A DNA stretch of 64,000 bases from Bacillota bacterium (GCA_023410475.1 JAEYPS010000028.1:1-64000); one strand, 5' to 3'; shown: positions 42,968 to 52,380, counted from the stretch's first letter. Translations and numbers: made by a program. The notes: generated from the sequence alone by a model not told the origin.

Positions 42968-43171
42968 TTATTTTCCTTCAAAAAACTTGTTAAGCTTGTC
43001 CACAAGCTCGTCGGCGTCAATTCCGTGAACGGCGCTCGCCTGTTCGATGCTTTCGCCCGATGCCGAAGGGCAGCCAACGCAGTGCATCCCCGATTCAAGA
43101 AACACCGTTGCAGAGTCTATGTCCTTCTCAAGAACCTCAGCTATTGTCATATCCTTTGTGATCGTCTCCAT
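42968..43171 (-). CDS. DUF1858 redox-disulfide protein
   Basis: The 67-aa product belongs to the DUF1858/TIGR03980 group often found with hybrid-cluster and flavodiiron proteins. The mark is ESGMHCVGCPSASGESIEQA, whose CxxC (Cys31/Cys34 approximately) is thought to form a redox disulfide. It is the gene just before rubredoxin, so it may help electron flow or iron-sulfur repair under oxidative or nitrosative stress. AAAAGGGATG precedes its start. Confidence 0.88.
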   Translation of the reverse strand: METITKDMTIAEVLEKDIDSATVFLESGMHCVGCPSASGESIEQASAVHGIDADELVDKLNKFFEGK

Positions 43172-43202
43172 CCCTTTTACCTCTTTAAGTAATTTTAAGC
43201 GC

Positions 43203-43589
43203 TCAGGTATATTTTATCATCCTGTCGCCGCATTTTGAACATTTTATAGCGACTTTTCCTTTGCCTCTGGGCATGCGCAGCTTCTGGCCGCACTTTTGGC
43301 ATTTGAATATCCGGTAGTGCTTGCTTTGCATACGCGACGTCTTATACTTATAGTACCACGTTTTGGGCTTGTTAACCAGCTTTAAGAACATTAAATTCTC
43401 TTTTCTGCGCTGCTCGATATTTTTAGAGACCATGCGGAATATTGAAAACGCGAATATCACCATGGATATGATATAGAAAACCATGCTCACGCGAATAAGG
43501 CTGAGCGCGAACGCAAGTATAGACAGCGCGAGAGACAGCTGGTCGGGCCCGTTTCTACCTATAAAAAATCTTCTTATTGCGTTTCCCAT
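43203..43589 (-). CDS. Zinc-ribbon membrane protein
   Basis: The 128-aa product has two or so hydrophobic spans (about residues 20-52), a basic linker and a C-terminal zinc ribbon FKCQKCGQKLRMPRGKGK followed by KCSKCG (two CxxC pairs). ATG 43589 is 9 bases after AAAAAGGA. It lies 15 bases after the PHP gene and 31 before DUF1858, so it is probably in the same operon. The function is unknown. Confidence 0.75.
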   Translation of the reverse strand: MGNAIRRFFIGRNGPDQLSLALSILAFALSLIRVSMVFYIISMVIFAFSIFRMVSKNIEQRRKENLMFLKLVNKPKTWYYKYKTSRMQSKHYRIFKCQKCGQKLRMPRGKGKVAIKCSKCGDRMIKYT

Positions 43590-43604
43590 CAATACCAATC
43601 CTTT

Positions 43605-44297
43605 TTAGTTATGCTCGAACGTTACGATAAGCTCAGGCCGCCGTACGTCTTTGTAATAGTCTATGAAGTCACGGACGCTGTTTATCCCTCCGGGCAGCAT
43701 TATGCCCCCGCGGCCTATGTCCCCCTCCATGTGCACGTCTCCGCCCCCTATTATCATCAGGTCGTGATCAAAAGCGAATTTCATCGCAAGCCTGTTTCTG
43801 CTCTCGTGGCGGGGCTGTGAGTTCACTATCTCTACGCCGTCAAGGAACGCAGGGTCTGAGGCAGAGCGTCCGTAACGGTAAGGGTGAGCCTGGAACATCA
43901 AAAAGCCGTTCTCGCGCGTAAGCCTGTAAAGCTCGGGTACGGAAAGCCTGTAGAAAGGACCGCTGTCTGTTATAAACTGTTCGTCAGGCCCGTATATCAA
44001 AAACTCGTACGGCGAGCCGTCCGGCATTACCTCGAGCCCGAGAAATATCTTTAGCCCCAGTTCATCGCCCAGCTTTTTCGCCGCTCTGTAGCCGGCAAGG
44101 TAGCGCCCGGCCTGCTCGCGCCACGCAAGGCGTTTTATATCCCGCTTATCAAAAAAGCGGGAATAGAAATGATCCGTTATAAACGCGCCCATGTAATCAG
44201 CTTTCTTCAAGCCGTAAACTATCTCGTCGGCTGTTAGCACGCCGCAGCGGCTTACTTCCGATGTGTGGCAGTGCGTTTCGAACTGGTAGTGCTTCAT
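43605..44297 (-). CDS. PHP-domain metal-dependent phosphoesterase
   Basis: The 230-aa product has the PHP metal ligands in order: FETHCHTSEVS (1), ITDHFYSR (2), GLEVMPDGS (3), MFQAHPYR (4) and GGGDVHMEGD (5). PHP enzymes cleave phosphate esters such as histidinol phosphate or nucleotides. The short length and lack of other domains leave the substrate open. It is the first gene of the run ending at the flavodiiron protein. Confidence 0.85.
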   Translation of the reverse strand: MKHYQFETHCHTSEVSRCGVLTADEIVYGLKKADYMGAFITDHFYSRFFDKRDIKRLAWREQAGRYLAGYRAAKKLGDELGLKIFLGLEVMPDGSPYEFLIYGPDEQFITDSGPFYRLSVPELYRLTRENGFLMFQAHPYRYGRSASDPAFLDGVEIVNSQPRHESRNRLAMKFAFDHDLMIIGGGDVHMEGDIGRGGIMLPGGINSVRDFIDYYKDVRRPELIVTFEHN

Positions 44298-44394
44298 AGA
44301 TTCCTCATATAAGTATACTCAGCGGTTGTGTCAAAATGTTGAACAAAAAGTCTATTTAACACAATGTTCATAAAACCGTTGCGGGTAAATATTA

Positions 44395-45921
44395 TCAGCG
44401 TGACGAGAGAACGTCAAACAAAAATCGGCCCAGATCTGCGTTGTCGCCTACTTGTGAAAGCTCCTCTGCCATATACCCCACAGCCGTCAGAGGCACGCGC
44501 GCGTCCGTATGGCCGGTGGAAGACCACGAAACGCCCGCTCTGTCGGAAATGACCTTGGATATGGCTAGCGCTACAACAGGGCCGTAGCCCTTCTTGGGGT
44601 CGGCCTTGTCAGCGGCTTTCAGCGCCTTATCTATGCGCGCCCGCTCGGAGGGGTTGAGGTCACCAAGCCCGAGGCTTTCGGCTATAAACGCGTAGAACGC
44701 TTCCCTGTCGCCCTTGTACGCTTTTTGTATCCTGTCCGCTATAGAGGCTTTAACACCGCTTAAATATTGAGGTTTGGGGCCGCCGTCTTTAAAGCCGAGC
44801 CCGCCTGTTTCGTGATCGGCCACAACTATAAGCAGCGTGTCTTCGGGGTAAGTAAGATAAAAATCGTACGCGGCTTTCACCGCCTCATCGAACGCAAGCG
44901 TCTCAAGAACAGCACTTTTCGTATCGTTTATATGGCAGGCATGATCTATGCGGCCGCCCTCCACCATAAGCACGAATCCGTCCTCGTCGGTAACGAGTGT
45001 TTCTATTGCTTTTTGTGTCATCTGCGAAAGCGTGGGGACATTTATATTATCCGTTACCCTGTCCGCTTCATAAGGCATGTTCGAGTTTGAAAACGCGGCG
45101 AACACCCTGTCGCCTCTCATCGGTTCGTATTCAAAAAAGTCCGCGGCGCCCTGCGCGCCTATGAACGTAAGATAACCGTTTTCCTTCAAACGCCCAAGAG
45201 GGTCTTCGCCGTCGCTGCGGGACGACTTAAGCGCGGCTCCCGCCGCATCGGTGCCTCCTGAATGCGAAGCAGGCAGGAAATACGCGGATCCTCCGCCCGC
45301 AAAGAAATCGACGCCCGAGACAAGGTAATCCAGCGCTATTTTGGAGTCGGCCGTGCGTTTCGATTCGTGCGCCGCGAACGCAGCGGGGGTGGCGTTCGTA
45401 AGATTTGTCGTCGTTACAAGCCCTGTGGACAATCCTTTTTCTTCAGCCTCTTCGAGTATGGTCTTGAGTTCCTTGCCGTCGGGCGTGACGGACAGCATAC
45501 CGTTGTTCGTCTTATATCCGGTTGCTATGGCTGTCGCGCTCGCTGCCGAGTCCGTTATCCTGGCGTTAAGAGAACGAGTGGTTATCGCGCCCGATACCGG
45601 AAGGGAATCCATAGTAAGCGTGCCCGCTCCCAACACATCGCTGTAATAGCTCTGCGCGAGCTGACGCTGGTTTTTGCCCATGCCGTCGCCTATCATTATA
45701 AACACGTACAAAGGCGCGGGCCGATTGGGTTCGGGCTCTAAAATCTCTAAATTGACAGTCGGAATCGGTGTCGCGCTCGCCTGCGTTTGAGCGGGCGTCT
45801 CTGAAGGCATGGTATGAACTGCAGCTGCGGGCTCCTGCGCGGGGGGGCCTATTAATATGAAAGCGATTATGCACATCGCCGCAAGAATCAACAATAAAAT
45901 TCCAAGAGTTTTTTTGTTCAT
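44395..45921 (-). CDS. Alkaline phosphatase, membrane-anchored
   Basis: The 508-aa product has an N-terminal hydrophobic anchor (about residues 5-25), a Pro/Thr-rich linker (30-70) and the alkaline phosphatase fold. Metal ligand Asp79 is in MIGDGMGKN; the nucleophile is Ser125 in ARITDSAASATAIATGYKT. Other ligands lie in VEGGRIDHACH and VVADHETGG. It should release phosphate from esters outside the cell. Phosphate-starvation control is likely from family knowledge, but I see no Pho box. Confidence 0.93.
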   Translation of the reverse strand: MNKKTLGILLLILAAMCIIAFILIGPPAQEPAAAVHTMPSETPAQTQASATPIPTVNLEILEPEPNRPAPLYVFIMIGDGMGKNQRQLAQSYYSDVLGAGTLTMDSLPVSGAITTRSLNARITDSAASATAIATGYKTNNGMLSVTPDGKELKTILEEAEEKGLSTGLVTTTNLTNATPAAFAAHESKRTADSKIALDYLVSGVDFFAGGGSAYFLPASHSGGTDAAGAALKSSRSDGEDPLGRLKENGYLTFIGAQGAADFFEYEPMRGDRVFAAFSNSNMPYEADRVTDNINVPTLSQMTQKAIETLVTDEDGFVLMVEGGRIDHACHINDTKSAVLETLAFDEAVKAAYDFYLTYPEDTLLIVVADHETGGLGFKDGGPKPQYLSGVKASIADRIQKAYKGDREAFYAFIAESLGLGDLNPSERARIDKALKAADKADPKKGYGPVVALAISKVISDRAGVSWSSTGHTDARVPLTAVGYMAEELSQVGDNADLGRFLFDVLSSR

Positions 45922-45963
45922 GGTTCCCTCCCTGCAACATCATATCAAATTGATTTATGCTGT

Positions 45964-48012
45964 CTAAACCGCCGCCCCGGTAAACTGGCTGTTGTAAAGG
46001 TCGGCGTAGAATCCGTTTTTGTTCATCAGCGTTTTATGGCTTCCCTGCTCTATTATCTCGCCGTCGTTCATTACGAGTATCGTCGACGCGTCGCGTATGG
46101 TCGAGAGTCGGTGCGCGATAACGAAGTTCGTCCTGCCCTTCATAAGCTCTATCATAGCGTTTTGTATATAAGCCTCGGTGCGCGTATCGACGCTGCTCGT
46201 TGCTTCGTCGAGTATCAGTATAGCGGGGTCGGCGAGCAGCGCTCTCGCTATCGTAAGCAGCTGCTTTTGACCCTGTGAGATGTTGGACGCCTCCTCGTTT
46301 AGCACCGTGTCGTAGCCGTCAGGTAAAGCGCGTATAAAGTGGTCGGCGTGAGCCGTCTTAGCGGCGCGTATTATCTGCTCGTCCGTCGCGTCCGCCCTGC
46401 CGTAAGCTATGTTCTCCTTTATAGTGCCCCCGAACAGCCACGTGTCCTGCAGCACCATTCCGAACTCGCGGCGCAGCATTTCCCTCGGCATGCTCGTTAT
46501 ATCGACTCCGTCCACCGTTATTCTGCCGCTGTCAACGTCGTAGAAGCGCATGAGCAGGTTTACGAGCGTCGTCTTGCCTGCGCCGGTCGGGCCGACTATG
46601 GCGACGACGTCTCCCGGTGACACGTCCAGGTTCATATCTTTTATAACCGGCACGTCCGGCTCATAGCCGAACGATACCCGCTCAAACGTTACAGCGCCCT
46701 TGGGATATGCAATCGTATTTTCATGCCTGTCGGGAGGCATCTCGGGCTCATCCAAAACCTCGAACACGCGCTCCGCCGAAGCTACTGACGACTGCAGCAC
46801 GTTCGCTATCTGCGCTACCTCGGTTATTGGCTGAGTGAAGCGGCGCGAGTACTGTATGAACGCCTGAACGCCTCCTATGTTTATGCTGCCGCCGATCACC
46901 ATAACTGCGCCAATGGCGCATACGAACACATAAGACAGGTTGCTTACGAACATAGTCAGAGGCATCATTACGCCCGACAGGAATTGCGCCTTCCATCCTA
47001 CATTATACAGCCGTTCGTTTATCTTGTCGAATGCCTTTACGCTGTCGCCTTCCCTGCCGAACGCTTTTACGACTGTATGGCCGCCATACATTTCCTCGAC
47101 GTGGCCGTTAAGATGCCCGATCTCCTCCTGCTGACCTTTAAAATATTTCTGCGACCGTTTTATTATCATGCTCACGAACACGAAGCTTAAGGGCAGCACG
47201 AGCAGGCAGACGAGGGTTATCAGCCACGATATGGTGAACATCATCACAATTATGCCTATGACTGTGGTCACAGACGTTATTACCTGCCCGAGACCCTGAG
47301 CGAGCGAAGAGGATACCGTGTCTATGTCGTTAGTGACCCTCGAGAGTATCTCGCCGTGCGTGCGCCCGTCGAAATATCTGAGCGGCAGCCGCGAGAGCTT
47401 CGCCATTACCTCGTTCCTCATGTCGTAGACGATATACTGCGACGTTTTAGCCATAACGAAGCTCATTATGAACATGAACAGCGAGCTGACGGCGTAGAGT
47501 ATAATAACGGTAAGCAGTATGCCTCCCACCTTGGCGAAATCTATGTGAAGCTGGTTCGCGGCTTCAAGGCTTTGCATCGCTCTGTGAAAAGCCTCTGCCT
47601 GCGCGGCGTCGCTCATATCGATATTCTGCGTCACGAGCGCCATCGATTCGCTCTCTGAAAGCTCGCCGCTCGTTAAGCGCGTCACCACGTCTTCGGGCAG
47701 TATGTCTTTAAGGCCCGTTACGGCCTCGATTTTCGCGGTGGTGGGCACGAACAGCTCTGTCGTAGCGTAGCCGAGTATCTTTGGGCCGAATATAGAAAAC
47801 ACCGCGCTTCCCATTGCGAGCACGATTACGAGCGCTAGAGCCGCCTTGTGCCTGCCAAGATATGATATGAGCCTCTTTAAACTGCTCTTAAAGTTTTTCG
47901 CCTTTTCCGTGGGCATGGCTCCATGGCCCATCGGGCCTGCGCCCGGCCCCTGACGGCGCTCGCGAATTTTACCGGAGGATATACCGGGTCGTTTATTGCT
48001 GTGTTCACTCAT
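45964..48012 (-). CDS. Heterodimeric ABC exporter subunit, catalytic half
   Basis: The 682-aa half-transporter has a basic N-terminal tail (1-45), six membrane spans with an unusually long extracellular insert after the first span (about 75-150), and an ATPase domain with Walker A GPTGAGKTTLV. The signature reads ISQGQKQ rather than LSGGQ, and Walker B is ILILDEATSSVD with the catalytic Glu. The partner has Walker B LIFDDSFSALD and a normal FSGGQ. This complementary degeneracy is what is known from TM287/288 and BmrCD-type exporters. It starts 4 nt inside the partner gene. Confidence 0.92.
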   Translation of the reverse strand: MSEHSNKRPGISSGKIRERRQGPGAGPMGHGAMPTEKAKNFKSSLKRLISYLGRHKAALALVIVLAMGSAVFSIFGPKILGYATTELFVPTTAKIEAVTGLKDILPEDVVTRLTSGELSESESMALVTQNIDMSDAAQAEAFHRAMQSLEAANQLHIDFAKVGGILLTVIILYAVSSLFMFIMSFVMAKTSQYIVYDMRNEVMAKLSRLPLRYFDGRTHGEILSRVTNDIDTVSSSLAQGLGQVITSVTTVIGIIVMMFTISWLITLVCLLVLPLSFVFVSMIIKRSQKYFKGQQEEIGHLNGHVEEMYGGHTVVKAFGREGDSVKAFDKINERLYNVGWKAQFLSGVMMPLTMFVSNLSYVFVCAIGAVMVIGGSINIGGVQAFIQYSRRFTQPITEVAQIANVLQSSVASAERVFEVLDEPEMPPDRHENTIAYPKGAVTFERVSFGYEPDVPVIKDMNLDVSPGDVVAIVGPTGAGKTTLVNLLMRFYDVDSGRITVDGVDITSMPREMLRREFGMVLQDTWLFGGTIKENIAYGRADATDEQIIRAAKTAHADHFIRALPDGYDTVLNEEASNISQGQKQLLTIARALLADPAILILDEATSSVDTRTEAYIQNAMIELMKGRTNFVIAHRLSTIRDASTILVMNDGEIIEQGSHKTLMNKNGFYADLYNSQFTGAAV

Positions 48013-49736
48013 GCCAGTTCCTCCAGTGAAAGCTGCGACGAGACTATTTCGCGGTATGTGGGGCAGGACTCGATCAGCTGCTTGTGTTTGCCCTGGCCTA
48101 CCGCCTTTCCGTCGTCAAGCACGATTATGTTGTCTGCATTCATCACGGTGCTTACCCTTTGTGCCACTATAAACACAGCTGCGTCTTTTGTCTCAGCCAA
48201 AAGCGCCTTTCGCAGCTTTGCGTCCGTCTTAAAGTCGAGCGCCGAAAAGCTGTCGTCGAATATCAGCACTTCAGGCCGCCTCACGAGAGCGCGCGCGATG
48301 GAAAGACGTTGCTTCTGGCCTCCCGAAAAGTTCGTTCCATCCTGCGCGACAGGCGCTTCGGTTTGCCCCTCGAGCTCTGACACGAAGTCGCCCGCCTGCG
48401 CTATGCCGACGGCGCGCTTTATCTCGTCGTCCGAGGCGTCCGGTTTGCCGTAGCGTATGTTTTCAGCGATCGTGCCGCTCATAAGGCTTGCATTTTGGGG
48501 TACGAAACCTATCTTTGCGCGCAGAGCCTCCTGCGGGTAGTCTCTGACGTCGACGCCGTCCACGAGCACCTGCCCTTCCGTGACGTCGTATAAGCGCGGT
48601 ATCAGTTTGACCAGCGTCGATTTGCCCGAGCCTGTGCCTCCGATAATAGCCGTCACCTCTCCGGGACGCGCTGTAAGGGATATACCGGATATGGCGGGCT
48701 CCTTAGCGCCCTCGTAATAAAAGCTCACGTTTTTGAATTCCACATGCCCTTTGCCGGATGTCACGGGGGCTTTGTCCGTTCTGTCGGTTATGCTCTGCTC
48801 GAGCGAGAATATTTCGTTTATGCGCTCGGCTGCCGCGGCGGCTCTCGGAAGCATAACGAACATCATAGTGCCCATAATGAGCGCGAACATGACCTGCATC
48901 ATGTATTGCTGAAACGCCATTATATCTCCGAGCTGCGACTGGCCGGCGTCGATGCGAAAGCCCCCGAACCAAAGCACGGCTGCCGTCGCGATATTCAGCA
49001 CGAGCATTATCGACGGGAACATAAGCCCCATCCAGCGGTGCGCCGACACTGAGGTGTCCGTTAAGTCCTTGTTTGCTCCGTCAAAGCGCGCCTGCTCAAA
49101 CTGCGTTTTGTTGAACGCGCGCACGACGCGTATGCCCGTGAGGTTTTCGCGCAGCACAAGGTTTACACTGTCAACTTTCTTCTGCAGCGATTTGAACAGA
49201 GGAACAACCTTGAGGGCAATTCCGAGTATCACGGCGGACATGAAAATTATTATGGCGAACATAAGCCACGACAGCCCGACGTCTTTTTGAAGCGCCATTA
49301 TTATGCCTCCCGCCGCCGTTATTGGCGCGGCCAGCAGCATCGACAGTATCATTATCATTACGTTTTGGATCTGCGTAACGTCGTTCGTGGAGCGCGTTAT
49401 CAGCGACGCTGTTCCTATCTTGTCGAACTCCGCCATGGAATAACCTTCGACGGTTTTGAATATCTCGCGGCGAATGTCTTTCGCGAACCCTACGGACGTT
49501 TTGGACGCGAACAGCCGCCCGAGTATCGTGCACACGGTGACGATGAGCGTAAAGAGGAGCATTACGAGCCCTGTGTTTATGATGAAGCTGATGTCCTTTG
49601 AGACAACGCCTTTGTTGACAATGTCGGACATCAGATTGGGCAGGTAGAGCTGAGCAAGCGCCTGCACCACGGTCAGCGCGACGACTATCGCGGCCTGCCG
49701 CTTGTACGGCTTTAAGAACCTTAAGAGTCTCAGCAT
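48009..49736 (-). CDS. Heterodimeric ABC exporter subunit, degenerate half
   Basis: The 575-aa half-transporter has six spans and an ATPase domain with Walker A GGTGSGKSTLV, signature FSGGQKQ and Walker B VLIFDDSFSALD. The Asp in place of catalytic Glu makes one of the two ATP sites slow or inactive, as in heterodimeric multidrug exporters. It is followed by the 682-aa partner with a 4-nt overlap. A TetR gene upstream, read the same way, is probably its repressor. The likely role is export of drugs or lipids. Confidence 0.92.
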   Translation of the reverse strand: MLRLLRFLKPYKRQAAIVVALTVVQALAQLYLPNLMSDIVNKGVVSKDISFIINTGLVMLLFTLIVTVCTILGRLFASKTSVGFAKDIRREIFKTVEGYSMAEFDKIGTASLITRSTNDVTQIQNVMIMILSMLLAAPITAAGGIIMALQKDVGLSWLMFAIIIFMSAVILGIALKVVPLFKSLQKKVDSVNLVLRENLTGIRVVRAFNKTQFEQARFDGANKDLTDTSVSAHRWMGLMFPSIMLVLNIATAAVLWFGGFRIDAGQSQLGDIMAFQQYMMQVMFALIMGTMMFVMLPRAAAAAERINEIFSLEQSITDRTDKAPVTSGKGHVEFKNVSFYYEGAKEPAISGISLTARPGEVTAIIGGTGSGKSTLVKLIPRLYDVTEGQVLVDGVDVRDYPQEALRAKIGFVPQNASLMSGTIAENIRYGKPDASDDEIKRAVGIAQAGDFVSELEGQTEAPVAQDGTNFSGGQKQRLSIARALVRRPEVLIFDDSFSALDFKTDAKLRKALLAETKDAAVFIVAQRVSTVMNADNIIVLDDGKAVGQGKHKQLIESCPTYREIVSSQLSLEELA

Positions 49737-49760
49737 ATTGTTTCCTTTCTGATAAAAAAT

Positions 49761-50330
49761 TTAAGCGTTTTTTGCTTTGAGCACGTTTATGACCTGCTCA
49801 AGCATCCACGCATAGTATTCTTCGTCGGTCGGCCGGTTAGAAAAGATATCCTTCATGAGGCACCCGGCAATATTCGATATGCAAAACTTTGTGGCCATCC
49901 TCGGGTCCGCGCTTACTTTCCCCAGCGTTTTCATGGTCTCGAAGTATTTTACAAGCGTCTGCTCTGAATGGCGCTCTGTCTTTTTTATGCGCATCTCGTG
50001 GGATGAGTCTCTTATTTTGTCTCGCATTATCATTCGCAGCATAGGCGCGTTGTGCTTGTAAGCCTCGAGCATGCTGTACGCTATGGTCTTAATGTCTTTC
50101 TCTAAGTCGTATGCCGCTTCGTTCTTAAGATATTCTTCTATACTGTAAGGGTGTATGCAGCTATGCAGCGTCTCCTCAAACAGCCTTCGTTTGCTTTCGA
50201 AGCGGCGGAACAGCGTTACCTCGCTTACGCCGGCAAGCTCGGCTATCTCTTTTGTAGTTGCCGCGGCGAAGCCCTTCTTTTCGAACAGCTCCCTCGCCGC
50301 CGCGATTATCTTATCATGCGTGTCAGGCAT
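49761..50330 (-). CDS. TetR-family regulator of the ABC exporter
   Basis: The 189-aa product has an N-terminal TetR helix-turn-helix: DKIIAAARELFEKKGFAAAT, TKEIAELAGVSEVTLFRRF (residues about 6-46). The ligand-binding C-terminal region is helical and variable. ATG 50330 follows GGGAG by 8 bases. It is the first gene before the exporter pair (24 bases), so it likely controls its own operon through the palindrome at 50351-50376. Confidence 0.9.
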   Translation of the reverse strand: MPDTHDKIIAAARELFEKKGFAAATTKEIAELAGVSEVTLFRRFESKRRLFEETLHSCIHPYSIEEYLKNEAAYDLEKDIKTIAYSMLEAYKHNAPMLRMIMRDKIRDSSHEMRIKKTERHSEQTLVKYFETMKTLGKVSADPRMATKFCISNIAGCLMKDIFSNRPTDEEYYAWMLEQVINVLKAKNA

Positions 50331-50350
50331 TATTAAATCTCCCATCCAAT

Positions 50351-50376
50351 AATGTATGCAAGTGCTTACTTACATT
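50351..50376 (-). promoter_or_regulatory. Candidate TetR operator
   Basis: AATGTATGCAAG (50351-50362) is an inverted match of CTTACTTACATT (50365-50376) at 10 of 12 positions, centred just before the TetR start. Confidence 0.6.
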
Positions 50377-50500
50377 ACACCATGCCGCGGCAAGTGTCAA
50401 TGTAAATCAGCGGTTTATTAACAAATTTTTAACCGTTTCGCCAAACCGGATTCATGCCGCTCGGTTGCGCGGGCAAAGCAAAGGAACTATAATAATAGAG

Positions 50501-51496
50501 ATGAAAAGGCTTATTTTTATTGCGGCATGCTCAGTAATTTTTTTTACGGGGTGCTCGGCGCCCGAGACAACGAGCGAAACCTATGCCTTAAATACTATTT
50601 GCTCGCAGCAGGTTACCGGCGCCGGAGCGAAAGAGGCGGCGGATGAAGTAGGCAGCATGCTTTGGGATATAACAAATGCCATGTCGATGAACGAGGGCTC
50701 ATACGTATGGGCGGTGAACGAAGCGGCGCCGGGCGCGGTAAATGTCTCGGAAGAGACGGCGGAAGTGATAGCCGAGGCGCTTTACATCGCCGAAGAAACT
50801 GGCGGGGCTTTTGATCCGACTATAGGCGCGCTGACGAAGCTTTGGGACATAACCGGCGACCCGAGAGTGCCGGATGCTGAGGAGATAGAGTCCGTTTTGC
50901 GGCTGGTGGACTACAGAAATGTCGCGCTGGACGGAACGAACGCCGCGCTCGGCAAGGCAGGCATGAGGCTCGACCTTGGGGGAATAGCGAAAGGGTACGC
51001 GGCGGACAAGGCGGTAAAGATCTACGAAAAGCACGGAGTCGAGCGGGCGCTGCTAAATCTCGGCGGCAACATATACGTTTACGGAGAAAAGCCGGGGGGA
51101 GAAAAATTCCGCATAGGCATAAGAGACCCGCTGGGAGCCGAGGGTGAGATCGCCGCTGTCATCAGCGTCAGCGATACGTCAGTCGTGACGTCGGGCGTAT
51201 ACGAGCGCTTTTTTGAGAGCGGCGGAAAGATATATCACCACATATTCGACCCGAAGACGGGATACCCGGCTGAAAACGGGCTCGTGTCGGTGACGGTGGT
51301 GTGTAAAAACAGCATGAGGGCGGATGCTCTCTCGACGGCGCTTTTTGTATTGGGGCTTGAAGAAGGCCTCGAATACGCGCGGTCTCGGCAGGATACGCAG
51401 GCCATATTCATAACGCGGGACAGAAAGATATTTTTAACGGACGGACTGAAGGAAAGCATTGAGATAACAAATGAAACGTATACTATCGAAAGCTGA
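50501..51496 (+). CDS. apbE: FAD:protein FMN transferase, lipoprotein
   Basis: The 331-aa enzyme attaches FMN to threonine residues of extracytoplasmic redox proteins. The lipobox is FTGC (Cys18). Family blocks are ALTKLWDITGD, LDLGGIAKGYAADKAV, LLNLGGNIYVYG, SDTSVVTSGVYERFF and HHIFDPKTGYPA. The start at 50501 is the only ATG that yields the lipoprotein signal; its ribosome site (AAAGGA, 16 bases away) is weak. NusG-II and Gx-transporter genes follow with overlaps. No Rnf or Nqr target gene is in the window. Confidence 0.92.
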   Translation: MKRLIFIAACSVIFFTGCSAPETTSETYALNTICSQQVTGAGAKEAADEVGSMLWDITNAMSMNEGSYVWAVNEAAPGAVNVSEETAEVIAEALYIAEETGGAFDPTIGALTKLWDITGDPRVPDAEEIESVLRLVDYRNVALDGTNAALGKAGMRLDLGGIAKGYAADKAVKIYEKHGVERALLNLGGNIYVYGEKPGGEKFRIGIRDPLGAEGEIAAVISVSDTSVVTSGVYERFFESGGKIYHHIFDPKTGYPAENGLVSVTVVCKNSMRADALSTALFVLGLEEGLEYARSRQDTQAIFITRDRKIFLTDGLKESIEITNETYTIES

Positions 51497-51830
51497 CATA
51501 GCGCTTTTCATAATAATAGTATTGACAGCCGTTCTCGGCATCGCGCTGATGTCGGGCTCGGGCGGGGGCAAGACCGCTGTAGTGCGCGTGGACGGCAATA
51601 TCGAACGGCGAGTCGATCTAGGTGCAGACCAGACGTTCAGCATCGGCGACATTAAGTTTGAGGTAAGGGACGGAGCAATAGCGTTTATCGAGTCGGACTG
51701 CCCCGACAAGGATTGTATAAGGGCGGGCTGGCTGAAGGTTCCGGGGGCGAGCATGGCGTGCCTTCCCAACAGGGTATCGGTGACCGTCGAAGGCGAGGCA
51801 GAGAGCGGGGTGGACGCAATTGCGCACTAG
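51471..51830 (+). CDS. NusG domain II-containing protein
   Basis: The 119-aa product has one N-terminal span (about 10-27) and an outside NusG-II domain: VRVDGNIERRVDLGADQTFS, FEVRDGAIAFIESDCPDKDC and SMACLPNRVSVTVEGE. The cysteines in DCPDKDC and ACLPN are conserved in these proteins. It starts 26 nt inside apbE and ends 11 nt inside the next gene, so the set is co-translated. It often accompanies ApbE and Gx transporters in Clostridia, and its role is unknown. Confidence 0.88.
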   Translation: MKRILSKADIALFIIIVLTAVLGIALMSGSGGGKTAVVRVDGNIERRVDLGADQTFSIGDIKFEVRDGAIAFIESDCPDKDCIRAGWLKVPGASMACLPNRVSVTVEGEAESGVDAIAH

Positions 51831-52380
51831 CTCCGCAAAACGCGCCGCGCTGCTGGGCGCGCTGCTCGCTGTATCGATCGTGCTTTCCGTCGCGGAAAAC
51901 ATGCTGGGCGCGCTCGTACCGATGCCTATACCCGGCGTGAAGCTCGGTCTCGCTAATATAATATCGATGTTTCTGTTGAGCTATTTCTCACTGGCGCAGG
52001 CGCTCGCGGTGGGTATACTGCGCACGCTGCTCGCTTCGCTTTTCACGGGCGGACTCGGTATGTTCCTTTACTCCGCGCCGGGAGCGGTTATGAGCATACT
52101 GCTGATGTATCTCGCGCTGAGGTTTTTAAAGCCGCTGACGATAGTGGGTGTGTCGATGCTGGGGGCGTGCGTACACAACATGGCGCAGGTGTGCGTAGCT
52201 GTGCTGATAACCGGAGAGGTCAATCTTTTCTATTACGCGTTCGCGCTGCTTATAGTCGGCGCGGTGTCGGGAACGATAACGGGCATAGTTGCCAAAGTGA
52301 CGTTCGGCAGGGCGGCGGGTGCGCTGAATATGAATAACGCGCGGACGCAAACTATTAACGCGGGACAGGAGGGGAGTTAA
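51820..52380 (+). CDS. Gx transporter family protein (heptaprenyl synthase component I-like)
   Basis: The 186-aa membrane protein has about five spans and the hallmark PMPIPGVKLGLANIISMFLL with LRTLLASLFTGGLGMFLYS. The family is named Gx transporter or heptaprenyl diphosphate synthase component I, and is predicted to be a small-molecule transporter of the ECF-S-like type. The start is TTG at 51820 after GGGGTGG. It overlaps NusG-II by 11 nt and the peptidase gene by one base. Confidence 0.85.
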   Translation: MRTSSAKRAALLGALLAVSIVLSVAENMLGALVPMPIPGVKLGLANIISMFLLSYFSLAQALAVGILRTLLASLFTGGLGMFLYSAPGAVMSILLMYLALRFLKPLTIVGVSMLGACVHNMAQVCVAVLITGEVNLFYYAFALLIVGAVSGTITGIVAKVTFGRAAGALNMNNARTQTINAGQEGS

